From NCBI GenBank assembly GCA_003489485.1, contig DNMB01000138.1:1-7336 (forward strand): a stretch of DNA of 7,336 bases. Direction: 5' to 3'. Shown here piece by piece: positions 1 through 7,336 of the stretch. The translations under genes and the position numbers were made by a program. The notes under the pieces are model-generated. The model was given only the letters and a program-made list of their open reading frames with translations. It was not told the DNA's origin and searched no databases. Source of the DNA: Chitinophagaceae bacterium (GTDB taxonomy: Bacteria > Bacteroidota > Bacteroidia > Chitinophagales > Chitinophagaceae). Every line of letters begins with the position of its first letter. Within the stretch, counting starts at the first letter, position 1.

Positions 1-194
1 AAATTATCGGTTTGCGTTTCCAGAAATGTTTGAAACGTTCGGATGTTATCTACGGCAGGCAGCACATCGCCTCCCAATTCGGTAGGATTGTTGATCTTGG
101 TACAGCCGCTAGTCACCAATAAGATACCAAGCAAGGCCGGGAGCCATACATGAATTGAATTCCTGCGCAAAGAATGTAAGGATTGAATGCTCAT
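1..194 (-). CDS. DUF4270-like lipoprotein, N-terminal 64 residues (partial)
   Basis: Translating the minus strand from the ATG at 194-192 gives an open frame to the left edge with no stop, so only the N-terminus is present. It begins with a short basic head (two Arg at residues 10-11), then a hydrophobic stretch at about residues 17-28 and a lipobox-like VTSGC with the candidate lipidated Cys at residue 31. This predicts a signal peptidase II lipoprotein of the cell envelope. The residues after the Cys (TKINNPTELGGDVLPAVDN) match my memory of the N-terminus of Bacteroidota DUF4270 proteins, whose biochemical role is unknown. The start overlaps the stop of the upstream GT5-like gene as TGATG, so the two are probably translationally coupled. 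The lipobox has Thr at -3 rather than the usual Leu, which is tolerable. The family call rests on a short piece; the lipoprotein call is firmer. Confidence 0.75.
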   Translation of the reverse strand, partial: MSIQSLHSLRRNSIHVWLPALLGILLVTSGCTKINNPTELGGDVLPAVDNIRTFQTFLETQTDN

Positions 195-1009
195 CACTTC
201 GACGCAAGGTCGTTATAGAGTTGTAAATAGTCTGTTAAATCTCCCTCTGCTTGAAAGGGCAATGTCTTCTTGCCTTTTACCTTGGCAAATTCATCCGATA
301 ATTTCTTATCGATCTTTTCTGCACCAAAAGTAATAGCATCGGCATAGCTGGCGGCACCTCTGAAAAGTGCGGTGTTGGTTCCCTCCTTGAAAAGTTCGAG
401 GTCCTTGTCCTTTAAACTTGCATGAATGAGCGCCTTTTTGATAAATCCGCCACCGAGTTTCTCTTTAAAGGTGTTCGAACCGATGGTATAGATGATCTTG
501 CTGTGGGCAAACACCGGCTCTTTTCTATAAAGCGTCTTTAAGTAAGCAGGAATGAGAGAGGTCATCCAGCCACTGCAATGGATCACGTCTGGAGGCCAAC
601 CAAACTTTTTGACCGTCTCAAGGGCTCCTTTGCAAAAAAATACGGTTCGCAGATCGTTGTCGTCAAACCATTTTTCGTTTTCATCATGAAAGACGAACTT
701 GCGACGGAATAGCTCTTCGTTATCCAAAAAGTAAACCTGTAATCTGGCACTGGGTAAAGAAGCCACTTTGATCTGCAGGGGCATGTCGTCGTTGTCGACC
801 GAAACGTTTATTCCGGACAAACGAACCACCTCGTGCAGACGGTGTCTTCTTTCGTTGATCACCCCAAAACGGGGCATGATACAACGAACCTCAAAGTTGT
901 TCTCGTTAGCTTTGATGGCCAGCTTGTTAACGATCTCCGAGAACTCAGTGAGTTCAAGGTACGGAGACATTTCGTTGGCAATGAACAGGATACGCTTTTT
1001 GGGAGACAT
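194..1009 (-). CDS. GT5-domain glycogen/starch synthase-like protein, short, probably non-catalytic
   Basis: A 271-residue protein that aligns by eye with the N-terminal GT5 domain of GlgA: a start like KRILFIANEMSP (residues 5-16), VRCIMPRFG (41-49), DVIHCSGW (141-148), PAYLK (154-158) and YADAIT (222-227). Full GlgA is about 480 residues, so the C-terminal nucleotide-sugar-binding GT-B half is absent. Key signatures are also changed: the KTGG ADP-glucose loop reads ELTE (19-22), HAHDW reads HCSGW (144-148), and the TIHN or TVHN motif reads TIGSN (175-179). The frame is intact and well structured, so this is not a decaying pseudogene. Such short proteins are usually auto-annotated 'glycogen/starch synthase', but glucan synthesis is unlikely here. 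There is no signal peptide, so it should be cytoplasmic. It is the first visible gene of a pair with the DUF4270-like lipoprotein. The start fits the family N-terminus and follows a good promoter box. The true function is unknown. Confidence 0.85.
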   Translation of the reverse strand: MSPKKRILFIANEMSPYLELTEFSEIVNKLAIKANENNFEVRCIMPRFGVINERRHRLHEVVRLSGINVSVDNDDMPLQIKVASLPSARLQVYFLDNEELFRRKFVFHDENEKWFDDNDLRTVFFCKGALETVKKFGWPPDVIHCSGWMTSLIPAYLKTLYRKEPVFAHSKIIYTIGSNTFKEKLGGGFIKKALIHASLKDKDLELFKEGTNTALFRGAASYADAITFGAEKIDKKLSDEFAKVKGKKTLPFQAEGDLTDYLQLYNDLASK

Positions 1010-1017
1010 AGGGGCTG

Positions 1018-1048
1018 CAAAGTTAACAAATTAAGGGCATCCATACAA
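1018..1048 (-). promoter_or_regulatory. Candidate Bacteroidota sigma-A-type promoter for the GT5-like/DUF4270 pair
   Basis: On the minus strand TAACTTTG (1025-1018) matches the Bacteroidota -7 consensus TAnnTTTG exactly. A TTG (1048-1046) lies 20 bases upstream, as expected for the -33 element. Only 8 bases separate the -7 box from the ATG at 1009, so the transcript would have almost no leader. The box lies in the 52-base divergent gap with the flippase-like gene. It is identified by motif only. Confidence 0.6.
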
Positions 1049-1061
1049 TTTAAGCAGGGAA

Positions 1062-2057
1062 ATGTCTAAACGCCTCATAACCATCATTCAATATCTTTTT
1101 TTTCTGGTCCTCGGCCTGTTTTTTGCCTGGCTTTCGGTAAAGAATCTCAACGATGAGAACTTGGCACAGATCAGGCAGGCCCTGGCTGGTTCTAGGCAAT
1201 GGCTGATCGTACCGGTCTTTTTAATGCTCGTCTTAAGCCACTACCTAAGAGCGGTTAGATGGAGGCTGCTAATGGAGCCACTGGGTCATCGCCCTGGCAT
1301 ACTGAACACTTTTTTTGCCGTCATGATCGGCTACCTGATCAATCTGGGGGTACCCCGCTTGGGAGAACTGGCAAAGTGTACCCTTCTGGCCAAGTACGAA
1401 AAGATCCCAGCCGAGCAACTGATCGGCACCATCATTATCGAGCGCATTTTTGATGCCCTTACCCTACTGGTCGTATTTGCCATAACACTGGGTGTTCAGC
1501 CTGGCCTATACAGCCAGCTTATGGATACCTTTTTTCCCACCGCTGCAGCATCGACCGAGCGATCGAGTTCGCTTTTGACCCTTGTGATCATTGCTTCTGC
1601 TGCCGCTTTGTTCTTGTCGTATTGGACACTGATCAGAAAAAAAACACTACGACAGCTACAGCAAGCCATCACTGAAATAGTGCGGCGGATCTATGCAGGA
1701 GTTTCCTCTATTGTTGCGCTACGAAGCAAAGCTCTTTTCTTGCTGCTTAGCGGATGCATCTGGTCGCTTTATTTGCTGGCAGGTTACGTAGGCTTTTTTG
1801 CCTTCAGCGAAACGGCGCAATACGGAATTAAAGAAGCTCTTACTATTTTATCTGCTGGCAGCATTGGCATGATCGCATCGCCCGGCGGCATCGGTGCTTA
1901 TGCCTATTTGGTAGAGCAATCTATGCAACTCTACGGGCTTACCTATAGTATTGCGATAGCCTTTGGCTGGCTACTTTGGATGGCTCAAACGGGAGTGACC
2001 ATTGTAGCGGGCTTTCTCAGCTTTATCGCACTGCCATGGTTTAACAAAACGAAGTAG
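1062..2057 (+). CDS. LPG_synthase_TM / UPF0104 family flippase-like integral membrane protein
   Basis: A 331-residue, strongly hydrophobic protein with about eight likely membrane segments (near residues 6-25, 47-62, 79-97, 128-147, 170-190, 224-248, 256-275 and 293-324). It has the sequence marks of the lysylphosphatidylglycerol synthase transmembrane family: RAVRWRLLMEPLG (63-75), PRLGELAKC (98-106), an ER pair (127-128) and SPGGIGAY (273-280). The length fits a stand-alone membrane domain; the soluble aminoacyl-transferase domain of MprF is absent. It is therefore unlikely to make lysyl-PG, and more likely moves or binds a lipid or lipid-linked substrate in the inner membrane; the substrate cannot be read from sequence. 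An AGGGA sits one base before the ATG, too close to be a normal ribosome site. It is divergent from the GT5-like gene. From memory, relatives often sit just after panC-panD, which are absent here. Confidence 0.87.
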   Translation: MSKRLITIIQYLFFLVLGLFFAWLSVKNLNDENLAQIRQALAGSRQWLIVPVFLMLVLSHYLRAVRWRLLMEPLGHRPGILNTFFAVMIGYLINLGVPRLGELAKCTLLAKYEKIPAEQLIGTIIIERIFDALTLLVVFAITLGVQPGLYSQLMDTFFPTAAASTERSSSLLTLVIIASAAALFLSYWTLIRKKTLRQLQQAITEIVRRIYAGVSSIVALRSKALFLLLSGCIWSLYLLAGYVGFFAFSETAQYGIKEALTILSAGSIGMIASPGGIGAYAYLVEQSMQLYGLTYSIAIAFGWLLWMAQTGVTIVAGFLSFIALPWFNKTK

Positions 2058-2099
2058 TGCCATACGATGCGCCGACTATAGATATAGACAGAAATCAAA

Positions 2100-2107
2100 T
2101 AACTTTA
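2100..2107 (+). promoter_or_regulatory. Weak candidate -7 box before the aldehyde dehydrogenase gene
   Basis: TAACTTTA differs from the Bacteroidota TAnnTTTG box only in the last base and ends 19 bases before the ATG at 2127. No TTG is visible at the usual -33 distance, so support is limited. It would give the aldehyde dehydrogenase and protease genes their own promoter within the 69-base gap (2058-2126), which otherwise holds only a short CAATT-C-AATTG inverted repeat at 2109-2119. Confidence 0.3.
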
Positions 2108-2126
2108 CCAATTCAATTGTTTGCAA

Positions 2127-3650
<1,524 letters not shown>

Positions 3651-3661
3651 AAAAACAAATC

Positions 3662-5383
3662 ATGAATAAGCATTTCGTTCTTTTCATTGCGACCGTACTA
3701 TTTTGTTTTCCCTTGCTTGCGCAGACCGCAACCAGCACCGCTAAAAAAGACGTTCCCAAAGGATGGCATCTGCAAGATCAACAAGACAGCGGTTATGCCG
3801 GCATCAGTCTCGACAAGGCATATGCTTTTTTAAAGAGTCAGAAAAGAAAAAGCCAGACCGTAGTGGTGGCCGTGATCGATTCCGGGATCGATACGTTGCA
3901 CGAAGATCTGCGTTCGGTTCTATGGACCAACGCTAAGGAGATCCCTGGCAATGGAATCGATGACGATAAAAATGGATACATCGACGACATACATGGCTGG
4001 AATTTTTTGGGAGGAAAAGATGGAAGAAATGTTGAGAAGGACTCCTATGAGGCAGCCCGTGTCTATCATCGATTCAAAGGTGACTTTGAGAACATTGACC
4101 CGTTGGTGGTAAAGTTCAATAAAGAAAGTTTTTACCTGTACAACATGTGGCTTCGCTCCAAACAAGAAGTAGCCGGAGAGAAAAAAGGAAATGGCGCCGA
4201 GATGATCATGATGAAAAGGGCCTACACGAATCTGCTGAAAAGCGATAGCATCCTTAGAAAAGCACTTGGCAAAGACACCTTTGCCGGCAAGGAGCTTTCC
4301 GAATTTAAATCGGAGCAATCGGACGTTAAGAAGGCCCGTTCGGCCCTCTATAATCTCATGCTGAATAACGATGCCCTAGAGGCCACCAACATCGAATTCC
4401 TCGAAGGGTTTGGCGATTATATCCGCTCCATGGAGCAAAAGGAGGATGCTGCCGGCAAAGCACCCGAAAATTTCAGAGGAGACATCGTCAAAGACAACTA
4501 CCAGGACTTTTCGGACCGCTACTATGGAAACAACGATATAATGGCTACGGCCAAATCGGCATTGCATGGTACGCACGTATCGGGCATCATTGCAGCCAGC
4601 CGTCAAAACGATAAGGGAAGTGACGGTGTTGCCGATAATGTCAAGATCATGACACTACGCGCGGTACCTGACGGTGATGAGCACGATAAAGACATTGCGC
4701 TAGCCATTCGCTATGCGGCAGACAATGGCGCACAAATAATCAATATGAGTTTTGGCAAGGGCTTCTCTCCAGAAAAAAAATGGGTCGATGAGGCCGTTGC
4801 CTATGCCGCACAAAAGGGTGTATTACTGGTGCATGCCGCAGGCAATGATGCCAAGAATCTTGATACCACCTTCAATTATCCCGCACCGCTCTCGATGGAG
4901 GGCAATCGGGCAGAAAATTGGATCACCGTGGGGGCCAGTGGCGATCCAAGTGCCGGTGGATACACCGCTTCGTTTTCGAATTACGGCAAAACCGAGGTAG
5001 ACGTTTTTGCACCAGGAGTTAAGATCTACGCTCCTGTACCCGGTGGTAATACGTATCAGTTCTTACAGGGTACCAGCATGGCCTCTCCGGTTGTGGCAGG
5101 GGTAGCCGCCCTTTTGCTAGAGTACTTCCCTACTCTAAGCGCAAAACAATTAAAGATGGTCATAGAGCAATCGGCTGTGTCACTAAAAGATTCTGTGCGA
5201 AACCCAGGAACCGGAGAAAAGGTATTATTGAGCGATCTATGCAGAACCGGTGGGCTTGTCAATGCATTCGAAGCTGTTAAGCTGGCCTCGACGATCAAAG
5301 GAGAGCGAAAACTTCCAGCTCCGGTTAGTAAGCCAGCGCCCAAGCCGGCTGCCACGCCTGTAAAGAAGACAAAAGGGTTCTAG
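3662..5383 (+). CDS. Exported subtilisin-like S8 family serine protease with large Asp-His insert
   Basis: A 573-residue protein starting with a signal peptide: basic head, hydrophobic core at about residues 5-19 and a likely cut after LLA (20|21). The subtilase catalytic set is present: Asp73 in AVIDSGID, His302 in HGTHVSG, oxyanion Asn395 in HAAGND, and Ser472 in GTSMASP. In classic subtilisin Asp and His are about 32 residues apart; here the gap is 229, so about 200 residues are inserted. The insert opens with an acidic NGIDDDKNGYIDD stretch (97-109) that looks able to bind calcium, followed by a charged region likely to be mostly helical. There is no room for an I9-type propeptide between the signal peptide and the catalytic core. 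The tail (about 546-573) is rich in Pro, Lys and Ala; no obvious sorting domain is seen. It acts outside the cytoplasm; the target is unknown. The 11-base gap to the aldehyde dehydrogenase suggests a shared transcript. Confidence 0.94.
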   Translation: MNKHFVLFIATVLFCFPLLAQTATSTAKKDVPKGWHLQDQQDSGYAGISLDKAYAFLKSQKRKSQTVVVAVIDSGIDTLHEDLRSVLWTNAKEIPGNGIDDDKNGYIDDIHGWNFLGGKDGRNVEKDSYEAARVYHRFKGDFENIDPLVVKFNKESFYLYNMWLRSKQEVAGEKKGNGAEMIMMKRAYTNLLKSDSILRKALGKDTFAGKELSEFKSEQSDVKKARSALYNLMLNNDALEATNIEFLEGFGDYIRSMEQKEDAAGKAPENFRGDIVKDNYQDFSDRYYGNNDIMATAKSALHGTHVSGIIAASRQNDKGSDGVADNVKIMTLRAVPDGDEHDKDIALAIRYAADNGAQIINMSFGKGFSPEKKWVDEAVAYAAQKGVLLVHAAGNDAKNLDTTFNYPAPLSMEGNRAENWITVGASGDPSAGGYTASFSNYGKTEVDVFAPGVKIYAPVPGGNTYQFLQGTSMASPVVAGVAALLLEYFPTLSAKQLKMVIEQSAVSLKDSVRNPGTGEKVLLSDLCRTGGLVNAFEAVKLASTIKGERKLPAPVSKPAPKPAATPVKKTKGF

Positions 5384-5441
5384 AATTATTTAAAAGCTGG
5401 CGACATTAAAAGCAAGGTAAGACCAAAAAGCAGGGCTTTAC

Positions 5442-5449
5442 TATATTTG
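5442..5449 (+). promoter_or_regulatory. Candidate -7 promoter box for accD-smpB
   Basis: TATATTTG matches the Bacteroidota -7 consensus TAnnTTTG exactly and ends 16 bases before the accD ATG. No TTG is visible at the usual -33 distance, so only half of the promoter is recognisable. Its place in the 82-base gap after the protease gene (5384-5465) suggests that accD and smpB form their own unit. Confidence 0.5.
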
Positions 5450-5465
5450 TCAGACAAGAAAGGTT

Positions 5466-6380
5466 ATGGCCAAAAAATTTGAAGACCTCGACGCGAACCT
5501 AACTGGCGAGGGCTCCTCATCAGACGAGCCCCGGTCGAGCTGGTTCAAGCGTATCAAAAAGGGAATCAATACCCGGACCTCCGAAAAGATGGAGACCCCC
5601 GAAGGGCTCTGGAATAAATGCCCGGAGTGCAGTCATATTTGCACCTCTCATGACCTGAAAGACAATTTTCATATCTGCCCCAAATGCTCCTATCATTTTC
5701 GAATTAACAGCGATAGCTATTACGAGATCATTTTCGACAATAACCAATACACCGAACTGTTCGAAACGATCAGGAGTAAAGATTTCTTAGAATTTACCGA
5801 CCTCAAACCCTACAAGAAACGACTGGAAGACATTTGGAGTAAGACCGATCTGAAAGATTCCATGCGCGTGGCCGTGGGGGATGTAAATGGAAAGAAACTG
5901 GTGGTAGCCTGTATGGACTTTGAATTCATTGGCGGCTCTCTTGGCAGCGTAATGGGAGAAAAATTCTCCAGAGCGGTAGACTATTGCATAGCAAATCGCA
6001 TCCCTTACATGGTCATTTCAAAAAGTGGTGGTGCCCGCATGATGGAAAGTGCCTTTTCGCTGATGCAGCTGGCTAAAACAAGTGGAAAGCTCTCTCAGCT
6101 TAGTGACGCAAAGCTCCCCTATATCTCGTTGCTTACCGATCCCACCTTTGGCGGTATCTCGGCTTCTTTCGGTATGCTGGGCGATCTAAACATTGCAGAG
6201 CCCGGCGCCCTGATCGGCTTTGCCGGTCCTCGCGTGATCAAAGAGACGATCAAAAAAGATCTGCCCGAAGGATTTCAACGCTCCGAATTTATTTTAGAAC
6301 ACGGGTTTCTTGACTTTATCGTGCCCCGAAACGAACTCAAGCAGAAACTCTCTACGCTCATTACGATCTTCGAACGATAG
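5466..6380 (+). CDS. accD: Acetyl-CoA carboxylase carboxyltransferase subunit beta
   Basis: A 304-residue protein with the AccD layout. A four-cysteine zinc ribbon (Cys52, Cys55, Cys71, Cys74) is followed by the crotonase-fold carboxyltransferase domain with SGGARMMES (187-195) and PTFGGISASFGMLGD (226-240), then the GFAGPRVIKETI run. With AccA it moves the carboxyl group from biotin on AccB to acetyl-CoA, giving malonyl-CoA for fatty acid synthesis in the cytoplasm; accA is not in this window. Compared with E. coli AccD, where the first zinc Cys is near residue 27, there are about 25 extra N-terminal residues, rich in Ser, Asp and Glu. No other ATG, GTG or TTG occurs in frame before Met42, so the extension appears real. 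An AAGAAAGG stretch lies two bases before the ATG, closer than normal for a ribosome site. smpB follows after 26 bases. Confidence 0.97.
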   Translation: MAKKFEDLDANLTGEGSSSDEPRSSWFKRIKKGINTRTSEKMETPEGLWNKCPECSHICTSHDLKDNFHICPKCSYHFRINSDSYYEIIFDNNQYTELFETIRSKDFLEFTDLKPYKKRLEDIWSKTDLKDSMRVAVGDVNGKKLVVACMDFEFIGGSLGSVMGEKFSRAVDYCIANRIPYMVISKSGGARMMESAFSLMQLAKTSGKLSQLSDAKLPYISLLTDPTFGGISASFGMLGDLNIAEPGALIGFAGPRVIKETIKKDLPEGFQRSEFILEHGFLDFIVPRNELKQKLSTLITIFER

Positions 6381-6406
6381 GCCCTCATTTTCGGTAACAC
6401 TTTTCT

Positions 6407-6844
6407 ATGCAAGCCCTTCAAAACAGACAGGCGCTCTACGATTATTTTATAGAAACTCGCTACGAGGCGGGAATGGCATTGTTGGGCACCGAGGTTAAAT
6501 CGCTTCGAGAAGGAAAGGCCAGCTTCAATGATAGCTTTTGTGTAATTCACGATGGCGAAGTCTTCATCAAGTCATTGCATATTGCCCCTTACAGTCATGG
6601 CTCACACAGCAACCACGAGCCATTACGAGACAGAAAACTACTATTGAGTAAAAAAGAGATCGGCCGAATTGCATCGGCCCTTAAAGAGAAAGGCTACACG
6701 CTGGTACCCCTAAAAATTTTCTTTTCCGAAAAAGGGCTGATAAAGATCGAGATCGGACTTGGCCGCGGTAAAAAACAATACGATAAACGCGAAAGCATTA
6801 AAAAGAGAGAGGCCGAACGAGAGATCAAAAGAACGGGCTTGTAA
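6407..6844 (+). CDS. smpB: SsrA-binding protein SmpB
   Basis: A 145-residue protein with the SmpB signatures: GTEVKSLREGKASFNDSF (27-44), RKLLL (76-80), GYTLVPL (96-102) and GKKQYDKRE (121-129), followed by the basic C-terminal tail KKREAEREIKR, which becomes helical in the ribosome. SmpB binds tmRNA and carries it to stalled ribosomes for trans-translation. The start is firm: an in-frame TAA at 6395-6397 lies only 9 bases upstream of the ATG, so no longer form is possible. This leaves a short N-terminus next to the 160 residues of the E. coli protein. It lies 26 bases after accD and is probably cotranscribed. No tmRNA gene (ssrA) is visible in this window. Confidence 0.97.
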   Translation: MQALQNRQALYDYFIETRYEAGMALLGTEVKSLREGKASFNDSFCVIHDGEVFIKSLHIAPYSHGSHSNHEPLRDRKLLLSKKEIGRIASALKEKGYTLVPLKIFFSEKGLIKIEIGLGRGKKQYDKRESIKKREAEREIKRTGL

Positions 6845-6862
6845 TGCTGCGACCGACCTTTC

Positions 6863-7336
6863 TTACTCGAACAACTCGGGCTGCGCTCCCGGCTTAGACC
6901 TTACCCACTCCATCTCTGTTGATTTGCTATAATCGGCCAGTTTGGTACCCACCGTTTTCCAACCGGTCACTTCAGCGATTTTGCCCAACTTGAGCTTGGC
7001 CTTTCTGATCTGTGTGCCTTTGCCCTGTTGCATGGCCAATACAGGCTCGGGGTCGGTCGTAACGGCTTCCACATAGTTGTCTGCCCCTTCTTTAATAAAG
7101 AAGAACTTGGACTTTAATGTACTGGTCTCTACCTTGAAGCGCTTGAGTATGTATTGCTTCTTTTCCATATCCGCATACACGGCCGTGATCACTTTTTCGG
7201 GATCGAACTTTTCTATCTGCAGCACTTTGTCTGCATCGAACTTTTGCGTGGTCTCCTGGTCGGTGATCTCGTAGTTACCATCGCTGTATACCACCAGTAT
7301 CAGATCGTCGGGTTCAAAGGAGCCCAATGGCATTCC
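6863..7336 (-). CDS. parC: Topoisomerase IV subunit A (ParC-like), C-terminal end (partial)
   Basis: The frame is open from the right edge (minus strand) to a TAA at 6865-6863, giving 157 residues of the C-terminus; the ATG at 7333 is an internal Met, since the codon before it also reads through. The piece contains GSFEPDDLILVVYSDGNYEI, then KKQYILKRFKVE and GKIAEVTGWKTVGTKL, and ends in GAQPELFE. This fits my memory of the C-terminal region of Bacteroidota topoisomerase IV A subunits, which relax and decatenate DNA with ParE. The breakage-rejoining domain with the active Tyr lies outside the window. GyrA is the main alternative but is less like this tail. It converges with smpB, 18 bases apart. 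Confidence 0.75.
   Translation of the reverse strand, partial: GMPLGSFEPDDLILVVYSDGNYEITDQETTQKFDADKVLQIEKFDPEKVITAVYADMEKKQYILKRFKVETSTLKSKFFFIKEGADNYVEAVTTDPEPVLAMQQGKGTQIRKAKLKLGKIAEVTGWKTVGTKLADYSKSTEMEWVRSKPGAQPELFE

Noticed and set aside
768..1034. 88-codon open frame on the plus strand opposite the GT5-like gene
   Set aside because: It overlaps the conserved N-terminal GT5 motifs in antisense and its translation resembles nothing known.
1044..1051. TACAATTT as a -7 box for the flippase-like gene
   Set aside because: It has two mismatches to TAnnTTTG and no TTG upstream at the expected distance.
2121..2126. TTG codon at 2121 as the aldehyde dehydrogenase start
   Set aside because: The ATG two codons downstream is a better start codon and adds no loss of conserved sequence.
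3920..4318. 132-codon open frame on the minus strand
   Set aside because: It lies inside the S8 protease insert region; the sense frame is continuous with conserved motifs on both sides, so this is a shadow.
5427..5439. AAAGC-AGG-GCTTT inverted repeat between the protease and accD genes, considered as a terminator
   Set aside because: The stem has only 5 pairs, mostly A-T, and no T-run follows it; too weak to call.
6877..6891. CGGG-CTGCGCT-CCCG hairpin near the 3' end of the parC-like gene, considered as a bidirectional terminator
   Set aside because: The stem is only 4 pairs, lies inside coding sequence and has no flanking T-run on either strand.

Overview
The window looks like core chromosome of a member of the Bacteroidota, most likely Chitinophagaceae or a close relative. 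This rests on protein recognition from memory, not on a search. The signs are a DUF4270-type lipoprotein next to a GT5-only 'glycogen synthase' fragment, a Bacteroidota-style S8 protease with a long Asp-to-His insert, a topoisomerase IV A subunit ending in a Bacteroidota-type tail, TAnnTTTG-type promoter boxes, and mostly weak or badly spaced Shine-Dalgarno sequences. I see no phage, transposon, CRISPR, tRNA or rRNA signature. There is no stretch over 300 bases without a gene; the longest gaps are 82, 69 and 52 bases.

Left part (1-1009, minus strand): a GT5-domain protein overlaps by one base (TGATG) the start of a DUF4270-like lipoprotein that runs off the left edge. The GT5 protein keeps the fold of the glycogen synthase N-terminal domain but lacks the catalytic and ADP-glucose signature residues and the whole C-terminal domain, so it is probably not a working glycogen synthase. 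A TAACTTTG box lies only 8 bases before its start codon.

Middle part (1062-5383, plus strand): a divergent gene encodes a multi-pass membrane protein of the LPG_synthase_TM (UPF0104, flippase-like) family. After 69 bases comes an ALDH7-type aldehyde dehydrogenase (alpha-aminoadipate semialdehyde dehydrogenase type) with all its catalytic residues. Eleven bases later comes an exported subtilisin-like S8 protease with an intact Asp/His/Asn/Ser set and an insert of about 200 residues between Asp and His.

Right part (5466-7336): accD (acetyl-CoA carboxylase carboxyltransferase beta, with a zinc ribbon and an unusual N-terminal extension) and smpB (tmRNA-binding protein) run rightward, probably as one transcript. 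They converge on the 3' end of a parC-like gene on the minus strand, 18 bases away. Lipid synthesis, ribosome rescue and chromosome segregation are housekeeping jobs, so this part is ordinary. The most unusual content is the degenerate GT5 protein coupled to the DUF4270 lipoprotein. I found no convincing new defence, mobile or RNA-based system.
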